A stretch of 64,000 bases of DNA, taken from NCBI GenBank assembly GCA_904502025.1, contig CAJGDJ010000001.1, positions 33,849 to 97,848 of the forward strand. The letters run 5' to 3'. The stretch is from an uncultured Muribaculaceae bacterium (lineage in GTDB: Bacteria; Bacteroidota; Bacteroidia; Bacteroidales; Muribaculaceae). The notes below the pieces were generated by a model, which was not told the DNA's origin, did not search any database, and worked only from the letters and a program-made list of their open reading frames with translations. The first letter of the stretch is position 1. Every line of letters starts with the position of its first letter. Below, in pieces: positions 32,460-40,028 of this stretch. Position numbers and translations under genes: made by a program.

Positions 32460-35114
32460 ATGAATAAAATTATGAATAAGTTTATCAAATCAATAGGAAT
32501 TGCTGCAATTGCTTCAATGACATTGATGACAACGAGTGTTGATGTCCAAGCCGAAACAACTCGTGAGCATCGTGCTATGTGGTGTACTCCTTTTTTGGGA
32601 CATTGGCCTACTGCCGACCTCACTTCAAGCAATGCTGAAGCACAAAAAAATATTTTCCGCAAACGTATGGCATCATTCAAAGAGCAAGGCATCAATGTGC
32701 TTTACTACCATGTGCGTTCAGAGTGTGATGCCACATATAAGTCCTCTTACGAACCTTGGGCTGAATCGGTGTCGGGTAAACGTGGCTCGGCTCCTGCTTT
32801 CGACCCATTTGAATTTGTAGTGCAAGCATGTCATGAATATGGTATCGAATGTTATGCGTGGATTAACCCTTATCGTTACCACACAAGCAAAAACGGTACT
32901 CATGGTGGCGGTGCTTTGGATTATGAAGTAACTCACCCTGAGTGGTTGATGAGTGGTAGTTCGTCAAACACTGTACTTAACCCTGCTAAAAAGGAAGTGT
33001 TGGAACGCATTCTTGCCGTTACTAAAGAAATCGTTACCAACTATGATATTGATGGTGTGATTTTCGACGACTACTTCTATCCACAAGGTGGTACTGCTGA
33101 AAACTCTACTGCTCCCGACTATGCCGACTACCAAGCAAGTGGCACAACTCTTTCAATTGGCGATTGGCGTCGTGCAAATATCAATAACATGGTGGGCGAA
33201 ATGAACAAGATGATTAAAAGTGTGAAACCTTATGTTTGTTTTGGTATCTCACCTGCAGGTAAATCTTCACCCCCCAATGTGGAAACTGAATATGGAATGC
33301 CTGCTCTTGGTGGCGACTTCCAATACAACACAATCTATTCTGACCCACTTTATTGGCTCAAGCATCAACAACTCGACTTCGTGTCTCCACAAGTTTATTG
33401 GGTAAATGAGTTCCCAAAACGTGGTGAATGGTGGATTGATGCTGCTATTAAGTTTGACCGACACATGTATATCTCTACATCTCCAAAAGATTATACTACC
33501 GACGCAAACGCAGGTGCTCAAGCTTTGATTGATGAGATTAACATGAGTAGAGAGTATAATCGTCAAGACGAAACAGGGTTGGTTTACTTTGAGTATAAAT
33601 CATTTATCAACTACACTGAAAAATATGGAGATACTCGTCAATCTCTTGGCGACATTCTCTATCAGTATGCTTACCAAAACAAGGCTTTGACTCCATTGCG
33701 TCATTGGAACAATGTTCGCGATCCAAAAATGACTTCAAACGTTACTGTTTCAGGAACATCATTGACATGGGATAAGGTTGATGGTATGCGTTACACTGTG
33801 TATGCAGTGCCTACAACTTTGAGCGAATCAGAGTTTACTTGCCAAAAACAATATCTCGAACAAGTTTGCTACACAAACAGCTATACTATTCCTACCGATA
33901 AAGTATCGGGTTATAATTGGGCTGTGTGTGTATATGACCGTTATGGTAACGAATATTCTCCTTTGTTTGCCGGTAAAGCAGTTTCTACAGCAGCAAAACC
34001 AACACTTACTTTCCCCATTAACGGCGAAAAAGCTCCCGACTTGTTTACATTTGCATGGAACGGTGATGGCACAATGTATCGTGTAGAGTTGGCAAAAGAT
34101 GCAAACTTCACTCAAATGGTAGGTGATGCCGAAACTGATGAAAAGAATGTTTCAATTACAGCTCTTGAAGCAACTATTGAGTCGGGTAAAACATATTATT
34201 GGCGTGTGATTTCTAAGAAGCCTAATACTCTTGACCAAACATCGGCAACAGGTTCATTTGTAGCATCAAAAGTATCTATTACTGCTCCTGCTAACGAGGC
34301 AACAGGCGTGTCATTGACTCCTACTGTTTCGTGGACTCCTATCGATGGTTGCGAATTTACTATGGAAATTTCAAAAGCTTCTGATTTTGGAAAGGTAGTT
34401 TATTCTGTTACAACTAAAAATTCATCGGTAACTATTCCATCTCGCACTCTATCTTCTTATAATGATTACTATGTGCGAGTTACAGCAGCAAAAGATGGTG
34501 TTACTTCAACAAGTGATGCTGTGGCATTCAAGACTGTGGAAATCACTTCATTTGATGCTCCGGTATTTGCTCGTCCGTTAACAAATGGTGCTACCGTGTA
34601 TAGCGATCAATCAATTGAGGTGAAACCTTATGAAGGACTCACTTCGGTTACTATCGAAATCTCTAAAACATCATCATTTGGTCGTACGGGTAAAACTGCT
34701 TACACATTGAGCGACCTTGAATATGCAACAAAACCTGCAGGTGAAATCACAATTTCATCGGCTAAACTTGTTGATGGTACAACTTATTATGTACGTGCTC
34801 AAGGTCTTTACAAGACAGCATCTTCGGCTTCTAATAAAACAGCTTATTCTGACGTGATGTCATTTGTTTATAATGCAGGAGTTGGTGTTGAAGGTATTAC
34901 CAACGACGAAGCTAAAGTATATGTAAGCAATGAAAATGTGGTGATGTGTGCCAATGCAGAATCGGTTGAAATCTACAACATAGATGGTAAACTCATCGAA
35001 ACTGCTAATGTTGAAGGTGTATCAACATTCGACATCAACCACCTCGCTACAGGTGCATATATAATCAAAGTTATTGCAGCTGACGAAGTTGTTACATTGA
35101 AACATGTAAAATAA
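32460..35114 (+). CDS. GHL10-family glycosidase (DUF187) with fibronectin-like domains and T9SS-like tail
   Basis: The 884-aa protein has an N-terminal signal (MNKFIKSIGIAAIASMTLMT then TSVDVQA). A glycosidase barrel of the GHL10/DUF187 family spans about 35-420, with EHRAMWCTPFLGHWPT, INVLYYHVRSECDATYKSS, CYAWINPYRYH, the acidic site IDGVIFDDYFYPQGG and LDFVSPQVYWVNEFPKRG. Two or three fibronectin-III-like units follow (for example YTVYAVPTTLSESEFT, ANEATGVSLTPTVSWTP). The last 75 residues resemble the Por secretion tail (VEIYNIDGKLIETANVEG, INHLATGAYIIKV). E. coli DigH (YddW) of this family cuts denuded peptidoglycan glycans, so a peptidoglycan-like substrate is possible. A second in-frame ATG (32472) may be the true start. 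Confidence 0.85.
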   Translation: MNKIMNKFIKSIGIAAIASMTLMTTSVDVQAETTREHRAMWCTPFLGHWPTADLTSSNAEAQKNIFRKRMASFKEQGINVLYYHVRSECDATYKSSYEPWAESVSGKRGSAPAFDPFEFVVQACHEYGIECYAWINPYRYHTSKNGTHGGGALDYEVTHPEWLMSGSSSNTVLNPAKKEVLERILAVTKEIVTNYDIDGVIFDDYFYPQGGTAENSTAPDYADYQASGTTLSIGDWRRANINNMVGEMNKMIKSVKPYVCFGISPAGKSSPPNVETEYGMPALGGDFQYNTIYSDPLYWLKHQQLDFVSPQVYWVNEFPKRGEWWIDAAIKFDRHMYISTSPKDYTTDANAGAQALIDEINMSREYNRQDETGLVYFEYKSFINYTEKYGDTRQSLGDILYQYAYQNKALTPLRHWNNVRDPKMTSNVTVSGTSLTWDKVDGMRYTVYAVPTTLSESEFTCQKQYLEQVCYTNSYTIPTDKVSGYNWAVCVYDRYGNEYSPLFAGKAVSTAAKPTLTFPINGEKAPDLFTFAWNGDGTMYRVELAKDANFTQMVGDAETDEKNVSITALEATIESGKTYYWRVISKKPNTLDQTSATGSFVASKVSITAPANEATGVSLTPTVSWTPIDGCEFTMEISKASDFGKVVYSVTTKNSSVTIPSRTLSSYNDYYVRVTAAKDGVTSTSDAVAFKTVEITSFDAPVFARPLTNGATVYSDQSIEVKPYEGLTSVTIEISKTSSFGRTGKTAYTLSDLEYATKPAGEITISSAKLVDGTTYYVRAQGLYKTASSASNKTAYSDVMSFVYNAGVGVEGITNDEAKVYVSNENVVMCANAESVEIYNIDGKLIETANVEGVSTFDINHLATGAYIIKVIAADEVVTLKHVK

Positions 35115-35149
35115 TCAAGATAACGACAAATAAAAACATTCGTTATATC

Positions 35150-35184
35150 AACAGCCGATGTTATTGCATCGGCTGTTTTCATTT
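35150..35184 (+). terminator. Terminator of the glycan utilisation operon
   Basis: ACAGCCGATG and CATCGGCTGT pair over ten bases with a six-base loop and are followed by TTTTCATTTT. Confidence 0.92.
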
Positions 35185-35272
35185 TGTACGAGAAATATTT
35201 CGCAAAAGAAAAAAAGTGTGCATTAAAGTGTAATTTTCTTTCAATTTGCTATTATTGCAGGGAAAAAAGTAT

Positions 35273-35280
35273 TAATTTTG
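35273..35280 (+). promoter_or_regulatory. -7 box upstream of the cupin regulator gene
   Basis: TAATTTTG fits TAnnTTTG, 36 bp before the start codon. Candidate -33 elements (TTTG at 35245, TTG at 35255) have unusual spacing. Confidence 0.4.
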
Positions 35281-35315
35281 TCGTTGATATAATGGAAATA
35301 AAAATCATATAGATT

Positions 35316-35867
35316 ATGAATCATATAAAAGAAGTTGCAACCCGTTTACAAGGTTTGCGTGACGCAATGGATTTGTCGGTTGAACAAATTGCTGCCGATT
35401 GTGCCGTTTCTACTCAAGAATATGTCGAATATGAGAGTGGAAAAAAGGATATTCCCGTTAGTTTCTTGCATCGCATTGCCGCTAAATATGGAGTGGAATT
35501 AACAGCCTTATTGTTTGGCGAAGAACCCAAAATGCAGGCTTATTTCGTAACACGTGCAGGCAAAGGTGTGAAAGTCGAACGCACCAAAGCGTATAGTTAT
35601 CAAGACCTCGCAGCAGGCTTTGCACATCGTGTGGTTTCGCCATTTATTGTTACTGTGGAGCCTGTAGATGCTGATAAACCTATGACGATGAATTCTCATC
35701 AAGGACAAGAATTTAACTATGTGTTGCAAGGAAAAATGGAAATTATGGTAGGTGGTAAATCTACAATCCTAAATCCGGGCGATAGCATAATGTTTGACGC
35801 CACATTGCCTCACGGAATGAGAACAACAGGTGGTGAAACCGTAAAATTTCTTGCTATAATTTCATAA
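35316..35867 (+). CDS. XRE-family regulator with C-terminal cupin domain
   Basis: Residues about 6-65 form a helix-turn-helix of the XRE type (LQGLRDAMDLSVEQIAADCA then VSTQEYVEYESGKKDIP). Residues about 100-183 are a cupin beta-barrel (FNYVLQGKMEIMVGGKSTIL, then NPGDSIMFDATLPHGMR, with candidate metal ligands H and E near 128-134 and H near 166). Such proteins usually sense a small metabolite and control the neighbouring pathway. It is 35 bp upstream of an acyl-CoA synthetase in the same direction, an arrangement I recognise from other Bacteroidales, so it probably regulates that enzyme or itself. Confidence 0.9.
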   Translation: MNHIKEVATRLQGLRDAMDLSVEQIAADCAVSTQEYVEYESGKKDIPVSFLHRIAAKYGVELTALLFGEEPKMQAYFVTRAGKGVKVERTKAYSYQDLAAGFAHRVVSPFIVTVEPVDADKPMTMNSHQGQEFNYVLQGKMEIMVGGKSTILNPGDSIMFDATLPHGMRTTGGETVKFLAIIS

Positions 35868-35902
35868 CTCTACAAAACAATCCTTAAAAACAACAGTATG
35901 AT

Positions 35903-37552
35903 ATGTTAGAAAAGTTTTTAGAAAAAGTCGCGTTTGAATCCTACGATGACTTTATGCAAAACTTCAAAATAAATGTTCCCGAAAATTTCAACTTCGGATA
36001 TGATGTGGTAGATGCTTGGGCTGAAAAAGAGCCCAACAAAAAAGCTCTACTTTGGACCAATGACCAAGGAGAAGTAATTCAATTTACCTTTGCCGACATA
36101 AAGCGTGAAAGCGACAAAACTGCATCATTTTTCGCGTCGCAAGGAATTGGTCGAGGTGATATGGTAATGTTGATTCTCAAACGCCATTATCAATTCTGGT
36201 TCTCGATTGTGGCTCTTCACAAGCTTGGTGCAACGGTTATCCCCGCAACCCACCTTTTGACCGAAAAAGATATTATATATCGTTGCGAAAAAGCCGATAT
36301 TAAGGCTATTGTGGCAACCGGAGATGAAATTGTGGTTAATCATATTCAAAAATCGTTGCCAAAATGCCCTTCATTGAAAACATTGATTTCGACCGGACCT
36401 ATTGTGCCTGATGGGTGGTTTGACTTTAATAAAGAAATTGATGCGGCAGCTCCATTTGTACGCCCTGAGTTGGCAAACACCAACGATGATGTGTCGTTGA
36501 TGTATTTCACTTCGGGTACAACAGGCAACCCTAAAATGGTGGCTCACGATTTCACATATCCTCTCGGTCATATCATCACCGGCTCTTTCTGGCACAATGT
36601 GAATGAAGACAGCCTACATTTGACTCTTGCCGATACCGGCTGGGGTAAAGCTGTGTGGGGAAAACTTTATGGACAATGGATTGCCGGTGCAAACGTATTT
36701 GTATATGACTTTGAAAAATTTGAACCGGTAGATGTGCTTCATATGATTGACAAGCATGGTATTACATCATTCTGTGCACCTCCAACAGTGTTCCGATTCC
36801 TTATTCGTGAAGATTTGACAAAATTCAATATATCAACTCTAAAATATTGTACTATTGCAGGTGAAGCACTTAATCCTAAGGTATATGATGAGTGGAAACG
36901 CCTCACAGGCATTAAGTTGATGGAAGGATTTGGACAAACCGAAACCACGCTAACCATTGCCACATATCCATGGCTTGAACCAAAGCCGGGGTCAATGGGG
37001 TGCAAAGGTCCTGTTTATGATATAGACCTATTGACAGCCGACGGTCGTTGGGCTGAAGATGGTGAGCAAGGCGAAATTGTTGTTCGCACAAATGGAGTGA
37101 AACCTGTGGGCTTGTTTAAGGAGTATCTCAAGGACCCTGAATTGACCTACGAAGCATACCACGATGGAATTTATCACACTGGCGACGTGGCTTGGCGTGA
37201 TGAAGATGGCTATTTCTGGTTTGTTGGTCGCACCGACGATGTTATCAAGTCATCGGGTTATCGCATTGGTCCATTTGAAGTAGAAAGTGCGTTGATGACT
37301 CACCCTGCCGTAGTGGAATGTGCTATTACAGGTGTGCCCGACGAACTCCGAGGGCAAGTAGTGAAAGCAACTATCGTGTTGGCAAACGATTATAAAGATA
37401 AAGCAAGCGACGCATTGATTAAAGAAATCCAAGATCATGTGAAGCGAGTAACGGCACCATATAAATATCCACGTATTGTGGAATTTGTCGAAGAATTGCC
37501 CAAAACTATCAGTGGCAAAATTCGTCGTGTAGAAATACGCAATAAGAAATAA
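35903..37552 (+). CDS. AMP-binding acyl-CoA synthetase (medium-chain/acetyl-type)
   Basis: The 549-aa adenylating enzyme activates a carboxylic acid to its CoA thioester. Motifs are complete: MYFTSGTTGNPKMVAHD near residue 200, MEGFGQTETTLTIATYP near 336, YHTGDVAWRDEDGYFWFVGR near 420, and the C-terminal catalytic lysine region KTISGKIRRVEIRNKK. The sequence is of the ACSM-like group (medium-chain or aromatic acid ligases) rather than the FadD-like protein at 15479-17149. It follows the XRE-cupin gene and is only four bases before proB, so the four genes to 39882 may be one transcript. The exact acid is unknown. Confidence 0.9.
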   Translation: MLEKFLEKVAFESYDDFMQNFKINVPENFNFGYDVVDAWAEKEPNKKALLWTNDQGEVIQFTFADIKRESDKTASFFASQGIGRGDMVMLILKRHYQFWFSIVALHKLGATVIPATHLLTEKDIIYRCEKADIKAIVATGDEIVVNHIQKSLPKCPSLKTLISTGPIVPDGWFDFNKEIDAAAPFVRPELANTNDDVSLMYFTSGTTGNPKMVAHDFTYPLGHIITGSFWHNVNEDSLHLTLADTGWGKAVWGKLYGQWIAGANVFVYDFEKFEPVDVLHMIDKHGITSFCAPPTVFRFLIREDLTKFNISTLKYCTIAGEALNPKVYDEWKRLTGIKLMEGFGQTETTLTIATYPWLEPKPGSMGCKGPVYDIDLLTADGRWAEDGEQGEIVVRTNGVKPVGLFKEYLKDPELTYEAYHDGIYHTGDVAWRDEDGYFWFVGRTDDVIKSSGYRIGPFEVESALMTHPAVVECAITGVPDELRGQVVKATIVLANDYKDKASDALIKEIQDHVKRVTAPYKYPRIVEFVEELPKTISGKIRRVEIRNKK

Positions 37553-37556
37553 AATC

Positions 37557-38639
37557 ATGAACAATCGTTATACACGCATCGCTGTAAAGATCGGTAGTAA
37601 TGTGCTCACTCGCAAAGATGGCACGCTCGATATTACTCGCATGAGTGCTCTTGTTGATCAGATTGCCGAGTTGCATCATCGTGGCATTGGTGTAATTGTG
37701 ATTTCATCGGGAGCAGTAGCGTCGGGCCGCAGTGAATTGCGTGAAAACAAGAAGCTCGATACCGTATCGGCTCGTCAGCTTTATAGTGCGGTGGGGCAGG
37801 CAAAGCTCATTAATCGTTATTATGAACTGTTTCGTGAGCACGGCATTGCCTGTGGGCAGGTATTGACAACAAAAGAAAACTTTTCAACACGTCGTCATTA
37901 TCTCAATCAAAAACATTGCATGGAAGTGATGCTCGCCAATGGTGTGATTCCTATTGTCAATGAAAACGATACAGTGTCGGTTACAGAGCTGATGTTTACC
38001 GACAATGATGAACTTTCGGGATTGATTGCGACAATGATGGATATGCAGGCTCTTGTGATATTGAGCAATATCGACGGAGTTTACGATGGAAACCCTAATG
38101 ATGAAGCATCGAAAGTAATTACCGATATAGAGTTGCAAAACGATGTGTCGGAATATATACAAGATGGCAAATCAACGTTTGGACGTGGTGGTATGGCTAC
38201 AAAATATCGCATTGCACGCAAAGTGGCATCTGAAGGCATTGCTGTGATTATTGCGAATGGCAAACGCGATGATATTCTTGTTGATGTGGTAAATCCACAG
38301 CGAAAAGTGCCTTACACCATGTTTCACCCTGCAACACAAATAACCTCGGGAGTGAAAAAGTGGATTGCTCATAGCGAGGGATTTGCCAAAGGAGAGCTTC
38401 ATGTCAACCAAGGAGCTGTCAACGCACTACTCTCTGCTCGTGGTGCAAGCCTTTTGCCTGTGGGGGTTACAAATGTTGTTGGCGATTTTGAAAAAGACGA
38501 CATAGTAAAGGTTGTAGCTCCCGGAGGAGAAATGATTGCAGTGGGAAAAGTGGGGTGCGACTCCGAAACTGCTCGCAAAGTGATAGGCGAGAGTGGTGCT
38601 CGTCCGCTTGTGCATAGTGATTATCTTTATATTGATTAA
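37557..38639 (+). CDS. proB: Glutamate 5-kinase
   Basis: ProB phosphorylates L-glutamate with ATP, the first step of proline synthesis. The 360-aa protein has the amino-acid-kinase fold: IAVKIGSNVLTRKDGTLD at the N-terminus, IVISSGAVASGRSEL near residue 45, the substrate site FTDNDELSGLIATMMDMQAL near 148, and the Mg-binding GKSTFGRGGMATK near 202. Residues about 270-355 form a C-terminal PUA domain (GELHVNQGAVNALLSARGAS), as in E. coli ProB. It lies four bases after the acyl-CoA synthetase and four bases before proA, forming the usual proBA pair. Confidence 0.96.
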   Translation: MNNRYTRIAVKIGSNVLTRKDGTLDITRMSALVDQIAELHHRGIGVIVISSGAVASGRSELRENKKLDTVSARQLYSAVGQAKLINRYYELFREHGIACGQVLTTKENFSTRRHYLNQKHCMEVMLANGVIPIVNENDTVSVTELMFTDNDELSGLIATMMDMQALVILSNIDGVYDGNPNDEASKVITDIELQNDVSEYIQDGKSTFGRGGMATKYRIARKVASEGIAVIIANGKRDDILVDVVNPQRKVPYTMFHPATQITSGVKKWIAHSEGFAKGELHVNQGAVNALLSARGASLLPVGVTNVVGDFEKDDIVKVVAPGGEMIAVGKVGCDSETARKVIGESGARPLVHSDYLYID

Positions 38640-38643
38640 CAAC

Positions 38644-39882
38644 ATGAATGATTCTATATATAAATCGGCTCGCATAGCCGCTCGAAAACTCAATCGTTTA
38701 TCTCCCACTGAGATAAATAAATTATTGTTCACACTTGCCGATGCTGTGGAGGCTAATATTGACACAATTCTTGATGCAAACCTCCTTGATTTGGAGCGTA
38801 TGAGTCAAGATGACCCTAAATACGACCGATTAAAATTGACCGATGGTCGATTACGCGATATAGCATCTGATATGCGTTCGGTAGCGTCATTGCCATCTCC
38901 TTTGAATGTAACACTATCAACTGTTACACGACCTAATGGAATGGTAATCAACAAAGTGTCTGTGCCATTTGGCGTTATTGGTGTTATTTATGAAGCTCGT
39001 CCCAATGTAACGTTTGATGTATTTTCGCTTTGCGTTAAAGCCGGTAGTGCCTGCTTGCTTAAAGGTGGTAGCGATGCTCACGACACAAATGAATGTGCTG
39101 TAGAATTGATTCGCAAAGTTCTCATTTCACAGGGATTCGATGAAAATACTGTAACATTATTGCCTGTTTCTCGTGAAGCTACTGCCGAGATGCTGAATGC
39201 TGTAGGACAAGTTGATTTGATTATACCTCGTGGGAGCAAGCAACTCATTGACTTTGTCCGCAATAATTCACGTGTGCCTGTAATTGAAACCGGGGCAGGA
39301 GTGTGTCACACTTATTTGCATGAGTCGGGACTTGTTGAGTCTGCTCGTGAAATTGTGTTCAATGCCAAAACTCGTCGTGTGAGTGTGTGTAACTCGCTCG
39401 ATACCTTGGTTATCGACCGCTCTCGATTGAACGACTTATGTGAAATTTGTGCTCCACTTGTCGATAAAGGAGTTACGATATATGCCGATGAAGAAGCTTA
39501 TTCAGCCCTTGAGGGCAAATATGCAAAGTTGGAGCATGCCTCTGCCGATGACTTCGGTCGCGAATGGCTCGACTATAAAATGTCGATAAAAACAGTTGCT
39601 GATATTGATGAAGCGATTGAATTTGTCGAAACTCACACGTCGCGTCATAGCGAATCAATTGTAGCACAAAATGTCGATGCTATTAATCGTTATTGTCGTG
39701 ATATTGACGCTGCATGTGTTTATGCCAATGTGTCAACAGCTTTTACTGATGGTGGGCAGTTTGGCTTCGGAGCCGAAATTGGGATTTCAACCCAAAAACT
39801 TCATGCACGAGGACCTATGGCATTGCCCGAGATAACAACCTACAAATATATTATCACAGGCGACGGACAAGTTAGATGGTAA
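38644..39882 (+). CDS. proA: Glutamate-5-semialdehyde dehydrogenase (gamma-glutamyl phosphate reductase)
   Basis: ProA reduces gamma-glutamyl phosphate with NADPH, the second step of proline synthesis. Starting at 38644 (MNDSIYKSARIAARKLNRLS) the product has 412 residues, normal for the family; an upstream ATG at 38593 lies inside proB. Motifs include VPFGVIGVIYEARPNVTFDV near residue 105, IVFNAKTRRVSVCNSLDTL with the active-site cysteine near 255, and the C-terminal FGFGAEIGISTQKLHARGPM. It begins four bases after proB, so both are translated from the same message. Confidence 0.96.
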   Translation: MNDSIYKSARIAARKLNRLSPTEINKLLFTLADAVEANIDTILDANLLDLERMSQDDPKYDRLKLTDGRLRDIASDMRSVASLPSPLNVTLSTVTRPNGMVINKVSVPFGVIGVIYEARPNVTFDVFSLCVKAGSACLLKGGSDAHDTNECAVELIRKVLISQGFDENTVTLLPVSREATAEMLNAVGQVDLIIPRGSKQLIDFVRNNSRVPVIETGAGVCHTYLHESGLVESAREIVFNAKTRRVSVCNSLDTLVIDRSRLNDLCEICAPLVDKGVTIYADEEAYSALEGKYAKLEHASADDFGREWLDYKMSIKTVADIDEAIEFVETHTSRHSESIVAQNVDAINRYCRDIDAACVYANVSTAFTDGGQFGFGAEIGISTQKLHARGPMALPEITTYKYIITGDGQVRW

Positions 39883-39972
39883 AAATGACATATCAACTAA
39901 AAGAATTGCTAAAATGATAAATTTTGGCAATTTTTTTTGAAAAATAAATAACAAATTAATATAAAAGGATTG

Positions 39973-39980
39973 TATCTTTG
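39973..39980 (+). promoter_or_regulatory. -7 box upstream of the TPR gene
   Basis: TATCTTTG, 48 bp before the start codon; no standard -33 box is seen. Confidence 0.45.
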
Positions 39981-40028
39981 TAAGAATAAATTAACAACGA
40001 TAGAAATTTCATTAACGCCACTCAAGTT

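Noticed and set aside
32460..32820. Alternative plus-strand frames inside the glycosidase and SusC/D genes
   Set aside because: They lie wholly within strongly conserved coding sequence in other frames and lack their own signals.
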